Of a stretch of 64,000 nt of DNA, positions 1 through 11,802 are shown one piece after another. The notes under the pieces were generated by a model. That model saw only the letters and a list, made by a program, of their open reading frames with translations, was not told the DNA's origin and did not search any database. The DNA comes from Symsagittifera roscoffensis (Eukaryota; Xenacoelomorpha; Acoela; Convolutidae), in contig NC_087069.1 in the NCBI RefSeq assembly GCF_963678635.1, positions 19,568,660-19,632,659 of the forward strand. Direction: 5' to 3'. The translations under genes and the position numbers were made by a program. Numbering within the stretch: the stretch's first letter is position 1; every line of letters begins with the position of its first letter.

Positions 1-75
1 GCTTTAAATCTCCGATCGACCTTTTTTCCCTCTCGGGTCGGTCCTCCTGTGGCAGCCTCCGGATCGAAACAAAAC
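1..75 (+). mobile_element. 5' end fragment of the CR1-like non-LTR element
   Basis: This stretch is nearly identical to 620-690, which is the 5' UTR of the full non-LTR element downstream (shared start GCTTTAAATCTCCGATCGAC). It diverges after about 70 bases. It is either a second insertion of the same family cut by the window start or a short duplicated 5' end. Confidence 0.6.
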
Positions 76-257
76 ATGTAAGGATTATGTTTTAATGCAA
101 AATCCTTAAAACATAATTTTTAAGGATTTTGCATTAATCCTAAAAAAATTAATGCAAAATCCTTACATTAGTTTTGCATGTAATTTTTTAAATTATGTTT
201 ACAAAAAAGAAAACTGTGGCGCACTTCATAAATTTGATATACTATAAGTTTTAAATA
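76..257. repeat. AT-rich palindromic spacer
   Basis: AATGCAAAATCCTT occurs at 94-107 and 151-164, with its inverse at 122-135, so the stretch can fold into alternative hairpins. It is probably a MITE remnant. No gene is seen. Confidence 0.4.
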
Positions 258-516
258 TGGCAGAAAATTTTTTTTAGGATAGCTAAAGGTAATCTTAAGA
301 TTATGTAGAAGTATTTCTAACCTCCGTATAGAGTTAAGCTCTATAACAAAGCGATTGAGAAAGATATTGCTTTTGAATTCTATGACACACGTTCGCCACT
401 GGCGATACGCAATGCCAACATTCTCTAGGACGTTGTCCTTGTTCAGGTTACTTAAATACCCTACTTAATAATAAATTTAACATAATAACATAACCAGTTT
501 TACAGTCTTCACTACA
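258..516 (-). repeat. 3' LTR of the old gypsy element (left)
   Basis: The core from about 320 to 516 (GGCGATACGCAATGCCAAC and neighbours) aligns with 11420-11618. The left copy has extra bases near 270-320. On the minus strand a purine run (AAGAGG) lies just before it, fitting a polypurine tract. Confidence 0.55.
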
Positions 517-736
517 CCTCTTAAGCTAAATCAAGAACATCATAATATCTAATAAGTTACTGCACTAAGTTTAATCAGTCCATAATCAATTTATAGTTTA
601 AGCAACTGAAGTTTAAGGCTTTAAATCTCCGATCGACCCTTTTTCCCTCTCGGGTCGGTCCTCCTGTGGCAGCCTCCGGATCGAAACACATTCGATCCGG
701 ATCGAAACACATTCCACTTCCCCAATACATTCCACA

Positions 737-1641
737 ATGGCGCCATCAAACCGAAAAACTGCTGCAAAACATGCACAAATCCCATAACAGCACGGGATGC
801 CGTGTTTCTATGTGTCTCATGCGGAGACTCAATGCACTTGACCCTTAAGTGCACCGAAATGAGTGAACGAGCAATCTTCGGGATAAGTGAGGTCAGCCAA
901 AACCTCCTACTTATCTGCAACGCGTGTGTCCGCCTAAACCATAGGGACCGCATGCTGGACAAACTTGCATCCACTAGAGAAAACAACGACATAAAGCCAA
1001 TAGTGGAGAGCGTTGAAGAAGTCAAAAATCAGCTCAAATCCCTGACAAGTAACATCGGTAACGTCGAAGGTATAAAGGACCAGATAACTTCCCTGAGAGC
1101 CGAGATGGCTCCACGACCTGACAGTGAACTCACCACCAGCAGAACAACAAAAACATCAGAACCAAAAACCCAGAAGAAAAAAGAAAACTACAACGGATTA
1201 CGGGTGCGAGGCATTGCAGAATCGAAGGCCAAATCGCCAAGAGAACGGTACGAACACGACGTGAAGGAAGTTAAAAGTATTCTGGAATTCCTAAAAATCG
1301 ACTGTCCGATCGATGATGTAAGGCGATTGGGAAACTACGATGGCAAAAAAGACAGAACACTCATAATCAAAACAACCAGCGAACACCATCGACGGCTGAT
1401 ACTGCTATCGCTATACAAATTAAAAACTTACTCTAAACAGGTATATATGAGAAAGGAACTATCCCCTGAAGACCAAAAAATTGAAAACGATGCTTTGAAA
1501 CTACGCCGAAAGATGATCGAAAACGAATACAACAAAAAACGTCTACGAATCAGAAACCTCAAGCTTCAACAAAACACAAACGAAACTGACGACAAGAATC
1601 TAGACAACTGGGAAAATGTTCCGCCAGAACCAGAACAATGA
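737..1641 (+). CDS. Non-LTR retrotransposon ORF1 protein (PHD-like finger, RRM-like domain)
   Basis: ORF1 proteins of CR1/L2-like LINEs bind the element RNA in the cytoplasm. The open frame carries a zinc finger of PHD layout: C-x2-C near 763-774, then CVSCGDSMH and a C, then CNAC near 919-930. A lysine-rich linker follows, then a block (LRVRGIAES ... DRTLIIKTTSEHHRR ... VYMRKELSPED) typical of the RRM-like plus C-terminal domain of LINE ORF1. The frame has no ATG before the finger. The only well-placed ATG (737) lies in another frame, so a one-base shift near 740-760 is likely in this copy. The stop (TGA, 1639-1641) is followed in the same frame by ORF2. Family assignment is by motif; the start is uncertain. 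Confidence 0.7.
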
Positions 1642-4524
1642 CTACATACTAAAAGTTCGCTCAGTATTCTAAATTTTAATGTCAGGAGCCTGCTAGACAT
1701 TAGTAGACGCATGACATTGGCAAATGCAGTTCCTACAAACGACTACGACATCATCTGTCTAACTGAAACATGGCTCACAACTGCAGTACCAGACGAGGCC
1801 CTCTTTCTATCAAACTACACAATACACAGAACAGATCGACCCAATACGGGTCAGAACACTAAGCACGGCGGAGTCCTCATTGCAGTGAAAGGTTTAACTC
1901 ATAGCAGAATAGAACTCAAAACCGAACTAGAATGTGCTGCCATCGAAATCAAATCTCGTCAGAAGCAGATAGTAATCTGCTGCTTCTACAATCCCCCCAA
2001 AAACAGCCTGTATAGAGCATCTCCCGACAACATAAAAGACGTCTTAAAACAGCTTCATGACTCGCTTAGTGACAACTCATCGCAACTCATCCTAACCGGA
2101 GATATAAATCTTGCAGAAGCAAACTGGGACAGCCTAAACTCAAACGACGAATACGAAGCCAACATACTGGACACTCTAGGAAAGTACGATCTACATCAGC
2201 TAATCACGTGCCACGAAGGCAGCAGCCTCGATGTATTCCTTGCCACTGACCCGACTCTTGTGCTAAGTTCGGCTATCGACTCAGCACTAGAAGCACAATA
2301 CTCATCAAACGGAAAAAAGTGTTCCGATCATCACGCATACAAAATTTATTTGTCCCTACCAACTTCGAGCAAAATAACAACCCCAGCTATTAAACGCGCA
2401 TACCAGAAAACCGACTGGGATGATTTCAACAAACAAATCGTCAGCCAGCCATTTACACTATACTGCTACAGCAACATTGACGTCCTACTGTTACAGTGGT
2501 ACAAATGGCTCGAGAACATCATCGACGAAAAAATACCCCGAGTCACCAAACACAGGGCAGAAACTCCACCCTGGAATATATCATCCACCTCACATCAAAT
2601 GAAGATAGTCGCGACAATGAAGCGTAAATACGCAAAAGCAAACTCACTCTCGCTACTCCTGAAAATCAAAAAAGCTGAAAAAAGCCTGAACGAAGAAATC
2701 AAAATGAATCAAGCCATATTCGAAGCTAAAGTATTCAAGAGCCGCCGCATGTCTGATCTTCAGAAATACTTGAAATTGATACACAAAAAGCATCCCCTAC
2801 CAGAAGAAATGTTCCTTAATCAATCACCGGACACAACTGAAACAGCAGTAAACAATGAACAAAAATTTTCTCTGTTTAACAAATTTTTCACCAAAGTTTT
2901 CAGCAGACAAGGTGAACTAACCGGCAAACAAACTTACATAAAATCAGAAACAAACCACCTGAAACTATCCGAGGAAGAAATAACCAGATGCCTCCAATCA
3001 CTGAAAACAAAAAAAGCATGCGGTCCGGACAACATTGGAAAGTTTATCCTGAAACACGCGACATCACTCGCAAAATCTCTAAAGCTCATTTTTCAAACCT
3101 GCATTAATAAAGGATCATTTCCACGCCGATGTTAAACCAGTGAAATAACACCAGTCTTTAAAGAAAACAACAAGGCAGACATATCGCAATACAGACCCAT
3201 CAGTCTTTTGGCAAATGCATCAAAGGTAGTTGAAAAAATACTCTTCGACCGATTACATCCAACAATCGAAACTAAACTACACCCAGCACAGTTCGGTTTC
3301 AGAAAAAACACATCAGCGATCATACAACTTCTGTTGTTTCTGAACGAAATTTATCTGGAAAACGACATCAAAGAAAACGCTGAACTATGGGTCCTATACG
3401 TAGACTTCAGTAAAGCCTTTGACAAGGTCCCACATCAACCACTGATATCCAAAATTGCAGAAATGGGAATTGGCGGGAAAATCCTTGAACTACTAGCCAG
3501 CTACCTAACAGCACGAAAACAATGTCTTAGAATTGATGGAAGCAAATCTCCAGTCACGTCAGTAACAAGTGGAGTACCACATGGTTCAATACTAGCTCCG
3601 TTCATGTTCCTGATATACGTTAACAATCTTCCAGAATCAGTCAAACCGAGCACTTCTTTTGGCTACGCCGACGACTTTAAAGTAATTGCAAAGAACAACG
3701 AAGTAGCAATTGTCCTCGGAACGGAAATTGAAAAGTGGAGTCTCAAAAACCAAATGGTACTAAATATGGGAAAAAGTAAGGCACTACGCATTAAAGGAAA
3801 TACAGAGCCTGTGAGTTCAAAAGGCGTGAAACTAGGCACTGTCAACTCCCAGAAAGACCTAGGAGTGATAATGACAAAAAACATCTCGTGGAACGAAAAC
3901 ATTAAACGTAGGACCGGTAAAGCATGGCGAGCCTTCTTCAACCTCAAACGTAACATCTCATGCTATGCAAATCTCGAAACAAAATTGAACGCCTATATAG
4001 GCTACGTCGTCCCTGTCATTTTCTATGCATCGCAGGTATGGTACCCATCAAAAACCGAAATGCGGGATATCGAAAGAGTTCAACAAAAAGCTACTACATG
4101 GATACTTAACTACTCCATCGGATACAAAGAGAGACTACGTACCCTGAAGATCTTACCACTCTCAATGTACATCGAACTCCATGATATACTGTTTCTTCAA
4201 TCGGTCATGGACGGTAAATACAGCGTCAGTGAAGATTCAATTCCAATATCACTGAGAGAAAGCACCACGAGACAATGCAGCGAATTCGAGCTCAACAAAA
4301 ACCGCATCAGCAAAACAGACGAAAATTTCTGGACGAGAGCCCCGAAACTTTTCAATATACTCCACAAACAGTTTCGCGACAACCAGACGAAAAAACAACT
4401 GACAGAAAGTTACTTCAACTACTTTGAAAACAGTTACAATCAGCTAGACACATGCACCTGGCGTGTACTGTGTTCCTGTGGATCGTGTAACCCCTACCAA
4501 AAACTCATGCCAGCTGTAAACTGA
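1642..4524 (+). pseudogene. Non-LTR retrotransposon ORF2: EEP endonuclease plus reverse transcriptase, one nonsense codon
   Basis: The endonuclease nicks target DNA and the RT copies element RNA there. EEP motifs are visible in order: FNVRSL (about 1672), LTETWL (about 1758), the GGV block, LTGDINL (about 2095) and SDHHAY (about 2325). RT motifs follow: YRPISLLANASK, VDFSKAFDKVPH, SGVPHGSILAP, the active site FGYADDF (about 3660) and a C-terminal CSCGSC cluster near 4470. An in-frame TAA at 3133-3135 stands where related proteins have a Trp-Lys pair, splitting the RT; the frame is otherwise continuous to 4524. SGVPH has His for the usual Gln. The frame has no ATG before the first endonuclease motif, so expression must depend on ORF1 translation. 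Confidence 0.8.
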
Positions 4525-4561
4525 AGGGTTGACACCCCTGGGCCAATGAGCCCTAAAGCCT

Positions 4562-4562
<1 letters not shown>

Positions 4563-4624
<62 letters not shown>
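4563..4624 (+). repeat. (TAC)n microsatellite, about 20 units
   Basis: Uninterrupted TAC/CTA triplets form the 3' tail of the upstream LINE and abut the truncated 5' end of the next one. The three frames read as poly-Thr, poly-Tyr or poly-Leu and, on the minus strand, poly-Ser or poly-Val. None of these is a protein. Confidence 0.9.
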
Positions 4625-6571
4625 TTCCGCCCATCACTAAACACCGCCATAACCTGCCCCCCTGGGCATCGGGCGAGGCGTCGCATCTGATGAAAAAACT
4701 CAGCACACTACGTAAAACCAAGAAGCCAAATGAAACGAAAACAAACATCATTGAAGAAAAAGTCCGTGAACAACTGAGGCTCGATCAGACTGAATTCGAA
4801 AGCAAAACATTCATGGATCGGAATTTCTCCAAAATGCACAAGTATTTCAGAAGCATACGACGCAGCCACCAAACTCCTCCTATTCTAAAGTGGGGAAGCA
4901 TTTCAGCTTCCAGCGATGCGGACAAAACCAACCTCCTCAATCGCTATTTTCATAGCGTGTTCTCTCCTCCAGAAACTACTACTGCTATATACGATCTTGA
5001 ATCTGAACCTGCGAGCAAATTAGGGTCAATCACAATCAACGACCAAATAGTCAGCAATGTAGTCTCGAAACTGTCTTTGGCCAAAGCCCGAGGATGCGAT
5101 GGTATACCAAACATCCTACAAACATCCTACCGACCCTCCTAAAGCGAACCTGTAGGAACAAAGGAGTCTTTCCTGAGCAGTGGAAAAACGGACTAACCAT
5201 CCCCGTCCACAAAGGGGCGACAAACAAAATGTCTCAAACTACAGGCCTATAACACTTCTTCCAGCACTTTCAAAAGTCTTCGAAAGAATCATATTCGACG
5301 CCCTCTATCAACACTTCCGTCCTACATTAAATTGTTCTCAGTACGGGTTTCCGCCTAAAATATCTGCAGTTTTACAGATGTTGAGTTTCCTCGATAACAT
5401 CTACAGTTGCTTAGACGAAAATTCAACTGGTTTGCACGTGCTATATAAAGACTTTGAAAAGGCGTTCGACAAAGTTTGTCACAGAAAGCTTCTAGCCAAA
5501 CTATACAACGTCGGGATTCGAGAAAAACTTCTCCAATTGATTGAAAGCTACCTGAGCCATCGAACACCAAGAGTCAAGATTGGCGACAATATCTCTATAC
5601 CATTGCTGATCACAAGTGGGGTACCGCAAGGATCTATCCTGGGTCCGCTTTTGTTTTTGATTTATATTAACGACCTACCCAACGGCATCCACTCTGCTCC
5701 GTTCAGTTTTGCTGATGTTTACAAATTTGTATCCCGCGATCCCGCAAGCTTACAACTAGATGCCAATACACTTATGCAGTGGTGCGAAGAGAAAAAAATG
5801 CGAATCAACAGTGGGAAATGCAAAATGCTGTGCCTGAAGAGTAGATACAATATTCTTATGAACCATGATACAGTAGATGTCACGGATGAACATAAAGACT
5901 TGGGAATTATTATATCGAGTACGCTTGATTGGAAAGCGCACGCTAAAACTCGCTGTGAAAAAGCGATCAAAGCTTTCTACATGATTAAAAGAAACTCTTC
6001 GCCGTACATCACCCAAAAACTCAAAGCTGCTTTACATTGTGGATACATTGTACCAATATTGACCTATGGCTCACAGTGTTTGTACTTCAATAAAGGAGAC
6101 CTCAGAGTTATTGAATCAGTGCAAAGGAAATCAACCTCCTGGATCCTCAACTACCCAACACACGTGAGCTACAAAGAAAAACTTCATCTCCTAGAGCTGC
6201 TACCATTATCTCTTTATATGGAAATGCACAGTCTACTTTTGTTTTCTGACATCATCACCAATAAATACGACTATGATTGGTCACAATATGTATTCTTCAC
6301 CAACTTTACCGGAACTAGGGTGTCAACTCATGATATCATCCAAACAAGAAGTACAAATAAAGCGAAGTGAAGAAAAAACTTTTGGTACATCGCTACAAAA
6401 CTTGTGAATAAACTCAATCACGTAGTCGATTTCTTTTCATCTGGCCTGAAACAAAGACTTACAAATCTTTACTGGTCGCACTTCCTGAACAACTACAACG
6501 AACTTGATGCATGCTCTTGGCGCCTCATGTGCGACTGCGAGCGATGCATCTGTAAACAGATACATTTGTAA
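4625..6571 (+). pseudogene. LINE ORF2 fragment (RT domain), frameshifted and catalytically dead
   Basis: RT motifs are NYRPITLLPALSK, KDFEKAFDKVCHRKLL and SGVPQGSILGPLLFL, with a C-terminal CDCERC cluster near 6535. The catalytic box reads FSFADV (about 5707) where FADD is required, so the second catalytic Asp is lost. The frame shifts near 5110-5180, where ACATCCTAC is locally duplicated, and an in-frame TGA lies at 6368-6370 before the frame runs on to TAA at 6569-6571. There is no endonuclease. This is an older, dead relative of the first LINE. Confidence 0.75.
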
Positions 6572-6641
6572 TTATCTTTCGGGGCTTACCCCCCTTGAGT
6601 TTATACTTTGTTTAAACTCTGAATTCATTATTATTATTATA
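4625..6641 (+). mobile_element. 5'-truncated second CR1/Jockey-type element ending in (ATT)n
   Basis: The sequence starts in the linker between endonuclease and RT, related to but clearly diverged from the first element, and ends with a short 3' UTR and ATT triplets at about 6627-6641. Truncation at the 5' end is the normal result of target-primed reverse transcription. Confidence 0.75.
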
Positions 6642-6703
6642 AAGGCATTAAACATGTAGCTCAAAGTTTCTCCAACTCTTCCAAAAATTGCCGCTGGTCC
6701 TCC

Positions 6704-8590
6704 TCAAGCATGATGATGGCCGACATTCCTCCGCTTTGTCCAAGTCATCGGTGACCATTGCGCCGCTAGAGTCTGCACTATATCGGCTTGTTCCGAAACC
6801 ATCTGTTCAGTGTCCCAATTTTCGATTTGATCGACGACCAAATTGCATGATGTTGAATTGTTCATACTGATCGCCGGCTGTACTGCTAGTTGACCCATTA
6901 CCGTCAATTTCCCGTGTTCAACTACTGGGCCCGAGGTTGTTTTGGGGTCCTCTAACGGCGAAAGAAGTGACGATTGATGTCCCTGCTTATCTACTACAAT
7001 ACTAGCAGTCAAAGGACTAATAGTGTCGTTACTGCTAATTCGGCGCGATGCAACCACTGCATTTCCTGATTCGGCTGCTATTTATCTAATAGTGCGTGAC
7101 CCGCTTTATCCAGAGCCTCCCTCAGTCGCTGCATCTCCTCTTGAGCAGCGTCGACCAGTTTTACCAACGCCGGATCTTCCGGCTTTTTCGAGTTCGGGCC
7201 TCCAAACCCTGATGAAATGCTTGCATGCGAAATCCATCCACATTAATGCCATAGGCGTCGACCAACGACGGTAAACCGTTTGAGTGCTTGACACTTCGAT
7301 GCATTTTGTCGAGCACATCCACGAAGTGCTATGACAAGTTTTCGTTTAGTCCGGTAAAATCGTGCTGAACATAAGCGTCGCACGAATAGAAACGACACAT
7401 TTACCTTTTGAAAAAGGTATCCTCCGCACTACGTTTTTTTGGGTTTGGGATTTTTTTTTTCGGGCTGATTGGCACTTTTTTATGTGGTGTCCGCTCCCCA
7501 TTTGGGCTCCCCCCACCCCGACTTGCCTGAAGCTGCCTGTGGTAGCACGTCAAGGTCTTCATCCGACGTATCTTTGGCTGTTACCACATTTATTTCTTGC
7601 GTTTTTATTGTGACTGCACTGATGAAAAAACGCTCTTCCAAGAATTTCGGTGATCGCATATCCCTGGGTGGCCTCGTATTATGGCGCAGTAAAGGGTTTA
7701 GGAGCCTATACCAATGGGCTATTCGTGCACGGCCCCTCTGGCAAAGAGTTGTCCGGTGTATGGCTCTACCACACCGGTCTCTGTTTCAATCGTCTCCAGG
7801 GTCGTTGTCAAATCGCCTTCCTCTTTGCCTGGACGACTCCCTGCTGTGTGCCCAAGTCACTTGAGCCATGTGTTGTCGTGTTTTGCGCATCCTCCTACTT
7901 GTCCGTCGAAGATAACACGATCGGTGTTGACTGTTTTCCTCTGGTTACGGTCTCCATTCTTACAATACTATGTTCCTCCAAACTCGAAAACGGCACAATA
8001 AGAGGGGTCGACGGGATAGTAACTCTCGTGTTTTCTGCTGCCCACGACTGTTTCTGATGGCATTGCTGTCAGCCGTCGGGTATCCGTCGTCATCAAACTG
8101 ACGATGAACTATCAATCTATATGGGGTTGTTCACGGTGCCCGTGACATCGCCCAACGGTCTTCGTGGTGTTGATTCTGTGAGTATTTCGGATGTGGCCTG
8201 TAACGCCGCTTTCTTGCGGGGATCTGTTGGCCGTGTCGGCGAAGATTTGCCCAGCGTCGTTAGTACCTCTGAGTCAAAGCCAGCTAAACTAGTAGAAAAT
8301 TTAGAACTATGTACCACTTTTCCAGATTTTAACGTAACCGTATGACCTGATTCCCGTATAAACCTCTCGTTTAAAATTTCAAAGAATGGCTGCAACTTCA
8401 AGCGATCCTGATTTTTCTGAAAAATATTATAACTTTTCTGTTGAGTGGTTGAGGCAGGCGCCTTATTGGTGGAACTGCTCGGTTCTCCACTCTGGAATGG
8501 CGTTGACTCCGCCAGCGGATTTTCTACTCGAATGTACAAGCCCATGGTAGAGTTTTCTATATTTAAACTTTTTATCGGTAGTGGATTCAA
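6704..8590 (-). pseudogene. Degenerate minus-strand gag-like region
   Basis: Minus-strand frames with several stops read as a low-complexity Ser/Thr/Pro segment (8590-8117), then a piece resembling the capsid end of gypsy Gag (FHQGLEARTRKSRK near 7200) and a helical piece (LVKLVDAAQEEMQRLREA near 7130). It lies between RNase H and the 3' LTR of the old gypsy element, which is the wrong place for its gag, so it may belong to a different inserted element. The assignment is weak. Confidence 0.3.
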
Positions 8591-8816
8591 TAGCTTACAA
8601 TTTGAGCACTGCTCTGTGCTTGAGTGGCTTGGAGCTCAAACTTTGATTGAATGATATTTCTTAAACGCGTCGATGAGTTTCTTCGCTGCATATCCCTTTC
8701 GATGACGTAATCATCGCTCCGTTAAGTTTCATACATTACGTCATTATTTCGGTTGCGCGTTCCAGTGTTACTGGCTACCGATGGTTGAAATAGGCTATTA
8801 ATACTCCTAATTTGCG

Positions 8817-10793
8817 CTACAACAAAAGTTTTGCCCACTTCCGACACTGGTGGAGCGTCTCAATAGGGGTGCCTGGATAAATTTTCAATGAATCACATCT
8901 TTTTCCAGGGATAAGCTCGAGTTCATATTCGAAAGTTAACAAACGATCGACCCAACGAGCTAACCACATGTGAGTTGTTTTAGATTTCTTCTCTTCTGAA
9001 AAGCAAGATAAAAGCAACTTATGAGCCGTAAAAATCTTGAACGGAGACCCAAATAAGTAGTTCTGGCCCAAACAACCGCTACAAATCAATAACTCTAACT
9101 CAATAATACTGTGATTTAGCTCGGCTTCGTTTAAGAATGTAGAATCATAAGTGATATGTTTACAGCCGTTGGTATAAAATTGCTCATAAGCGGCCACCAA
9201 ACGTTGTTTTGAAGCGTCGCATTTCATTCTTATGTGTTTCTGGACGAAATTTCCGACCGTTCATTTTTCATTTCGGTAAAGGCCTTTTCATGATTAGAAC
9301 TCTTTCAAACCTAGAATATTTTGTCATCAAGTTGCGAAACGGCTCCGTTGTTGCCGCGAGATTTTGAATGTATCTAATAAATTGGTTGATTGACCCAATC
9401 AATGACAAGATAATGGCAAAAATTTCTGAATTTTTTCAAATTAACGGTAGAATCGAATTTTCTTTCTACGGGAACTGTACATTCATTGGACAGTCGAAAC
9501 CCCAGCCACTCTATTAGCCTTACAAGATTGTCTATTTGCTCCATTTGATTGCAGCGTTAAAATTATTCAGTACGTTCAGAACGGGTTTAATTCACGCCAA
9601 TGGTATTGTTCAGACCCTCTTGTTGCAGCTAAATTATCATCTAGGTAAACATGCACCCCGATTAATGCCCCAACATGGAGTCCATCACACGCTGAAACTC
9701 GTTTGGCATAACATCAAAAAATTAGAGCTCCGTTTTGAAGCGGTATGCACCCGCTAGACTTCTACCAACTGTAATAAAGTTGCATTGGCGACTCGTTTCT
9801 TCTTTTATTTGCATCTAAGAATATGCATATTTCAAAAAAGAATCGAAAAGCAGTTTGGTGCAATCGCTGATAGCCAAAGCACCATTATCAACCAACTCAT
9901 TCAAGTTTGGCATTTGATACCGATTTCGTTAAATCTGTTTTTTTATCAATTTCGAGTTTCAGGCTAACTTAACTGATGTCGTCCGTTTTGCTATAGAACA
10001 CATTGCGAAAATCATTTTGGACTGCGTTTAATGCTAGGTAGCTAATATCATCAGTTGTTTATGCTGTCTCACCAGTCTTTTTACGCAGTCAAGACCTCCA
10101 CACATGTGATCTTCTAGTCCATAGACTTCGGATAGGCATCCTGTTTTGCCGTAACGACCGTAGGCAAGATGAATCTGTCCTCTGTGCATTTTCCCATCCT
10201 GACAAAATGTCCATCCTTCAACAAATTTTCGATTGTCTCATAAACCTTGGGTAAGATATGTATTGGAACTCGCCTCGCCCTTCATTTGTATAGGCCGCAG
10301 CGGTTGAAGGAAATGCGTTCGTGTTTCACAATTTTTAAGCAAACCCTTCCGATCAAACAATTTTTCAAAGTCTTCCAAAATACGTTTGATGTATTTAAGT
10401 TGAAGGAGCGAGTCTCGATTTGACTCTGGTCTTGTGGCCTCTGCCAACATCATTCATACCCCGTGAAACTCGCTCTTGGCGTATTTCAATCCCCAATGAC
10501 GGCAGTAAATTGTTTCCAAGGATGTCCCTCTGGCCGCCATAGGTAATGAACAATTCCACACCCTCGAAAAACCAACCCTCGGATTCAATTCTGACTACTA
10601 CTTGTCTGATGATTTTGATGATGTCGTCCATTGCGCTATAAAACACATTGCGAAAATCAATTTGGACTCCCTTTACTGCTAGGTAGCGATCCTGAATTTC
10701 AAGTTCGTAAAGCTTCTTCTGAGAAATAAACAAGACAGGGCTAGCACAATCTATCCGAAATTCCGTTTCACATTTGTTTTTGCCTAATCGCAC
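8817..10793 (-). pseudogene. Gypsy pol relic: protease, RT and RNase H remnants
   Basis: On the minus strand, 10793-10395 reads like a retropepsin region (IDCASPVLFIS in place of D-T/S-G, later GNNLLPSLGIEI). Next is the RT N-terminus (LEDFEKLFDRKG ... LRPIQMKG, 10453-10238), then dispersed RT pieces (YQMPNLNELVDNGA near 9920; FDVMPNEFQRVMDS near 9690), and an RNase H segment at 9227-8817 (CDASKQRLVAAYEQ ... FTAHKLLL ... KTTHMWLARWVDRLL). The frames are broken many times and no integrase is recognisable. It is related to the relic at 40.6-43 kb, which shares the KYQMPN motif. Confidence 0.65.
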
Positions 10794-10799
10794 GCTTAA

Positions 10800-11400
10800 C
10801 AGCTTTCAATTCTTTTTTCCTTCCTCATTCTACACAGTCCTTATGGCAAATACCCCAAATTTGTCCTCTTCTATCTGCCTTTCCAACTTATGGATCACTT
10901 TTGTATCGAACTGATTAAAATACCTTACGTAGAAAGCATCCTTTGTCAATTTCCATAGCTCGGCGAAAGTAATATCGACAATTTTACTGTTCGGATTTTT
11001 TTGAAAGAATTATTGTTGCCCCTGCTTCCCCAACCATGAGAACATTTTCGACTTCAGTCATTTATCGGTCTCTCCTCTCTTGCTTTTGCGGAACAGCCGT
11101 TTCTCTTCATTCAATCACCAAGTTTCTTCTTCTCTCCAGACTCTTATCGCCACTGCATTGCGAGCCTCTTTTTTCGACCCCACCTGGTCTTCTTCGGTAC
11201 CCGCCGGCTCTTCTAATGTCGGATACGTCGGATACGTTGCCGCAGTGACGTCTAGTAAATCCTCAATGTCGATCTCCTCTTTGGCAACGACCACTTACTG
11301 GAATTTTTGGGCCCAGTCTTCCCAAGGGACCGGCGGTTCCTCAGAAGGGCCATTCCAGAATATATCCAGCCCACGGTAGCTAGATTTGGTTGCTGGCTGC
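10800..11400 (-). pseudogene. Gypsy gag remnant
   Basis: Minus-strand translation near 11360-11300 gives PPVPWEDWAQKFQ, and near 10960-10880 a piece with AELWKLTKDAFYVRYFNQ. Both look like the start of a Mag/gypsy-type capsid. It lies directly after the presumed 5' LTR, the expected position for gag. Several stops; not functional. Confidence 0.4.
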
Positions 11401-11406
11401 GCCATA

Positions 11407-11618
11407 TGGAATTTTTTTATCCTCCGTATAGAAATAAGCTGTGTTTAAGTTAACGATTGAAAAAGATAACGTTTTTGATTTCTATGAGACACGTTCACCA
11501 CTGGCGATACGCAATACCAACCTTCTCTACGACGTTGGCCTTGATCATGTTACATAAATCACATACGTAATGATGAATCTAACATAATTACAGAACCAGT
11601 TTACCAGTCTCCGCTACA
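11407..11618 (-). repeat. 5' LTR of the old gypsy element (right)
   Basis: Direct-repeat partner of 258-516; TG..CA ends on both strands. It shares GACACGTTCACCACTGGCG-type sequence with the left copy at roughly 75-80% by eye. Confidence 0.55.
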
Positions 11619-11733
11619 GAGTAATTAAAGTAATACAAGTTTACACTATTTTCTAAGATGTTTTAGGACAATTTCAAAATAATTTCACTTTTTTTCTTAT
11701 ATGAGTGATTATTAAAACCAAACTTGGACTTGC

Positions 11734-11802
11734 CTGGTAAGGAAGAAGGTATGTAGTCGATGAACGCATGTCTATTCGAATTGGAGGGCTGGTTGTTCAT
11801 TC
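11734..11802 (-). CDS. Possible host exon (minus strand), downstream part
   Basis: On the minus strand a long pyrimidine tract ending TTTTTTTCAG precedes a 69-base open segment encoding MNNQPSNSNRHAFIDYIPSS, ending at CAG|GCAAGT, a GC-type donor; alternatively the frame reads on to a stop near 11690. Its phase joins correctly to the upstream candidate exon at 15144-15224 (one base plus two). The peptide has no low-complexity or transposon look. Product unknown; supported only by splice signals and phase. Confidence 0.35.

Larger units (their letters stand above)
619..4624 (+). mobile_element. Full-length CR1/Jockey-type non-LTR retrotransposon (copy 1)
   Basis: The unit has a 5' UTR repeated at the window start, ORF1 with a PHD-like zinc finger, ORF2 with an EEP endonuclease and reverse transcriptase, a short 3' UTR with small GC-rich hairpins (GGGTTGACACCC at 4526 onward) and a (TAC)n tail. 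The trinucleotide tail instead of poly(A) and the PHD finger fit the CR1/Jockey side of LINEs. It is nearly intact, with one clear in-frame nonsense codon in ORF2. Confidence 0.8.
258..11618 (-). mobile_element. Old minus-strand Ty3/gypsy LTR retrotransposon, interrupted
   Basis: Diverged direct repeats at 258-516 and 11407-11618 bracket minus-strand gag, protease, RT and RNase H relics. On the right LTR the plus strand runs TGGAATTT...CGCTACA, giving TG..CA ends. On the minus strand the base after the right LTR leads into TGGCGCAGCC, a plausible primer-binding site. The non-LTR elements at 619-6641 sit inside it near its 3' end, so they are younger. All frames are broken. No clear target duplication was found. 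Confidence 0.65.

Noticed and set aside
4444-4751. Poly-Ser, poly-Val and poly-Thr ORFs around the triplet repeat
   Set aside because: They are translations of the (TAC)n microsatellite in different frames and not genes.
7362-8057. Overlapping plus-strand ORFs up to 135 codons
   Set aside because: They are antisense to the minus-strand gag-like relic and resemble no protein.
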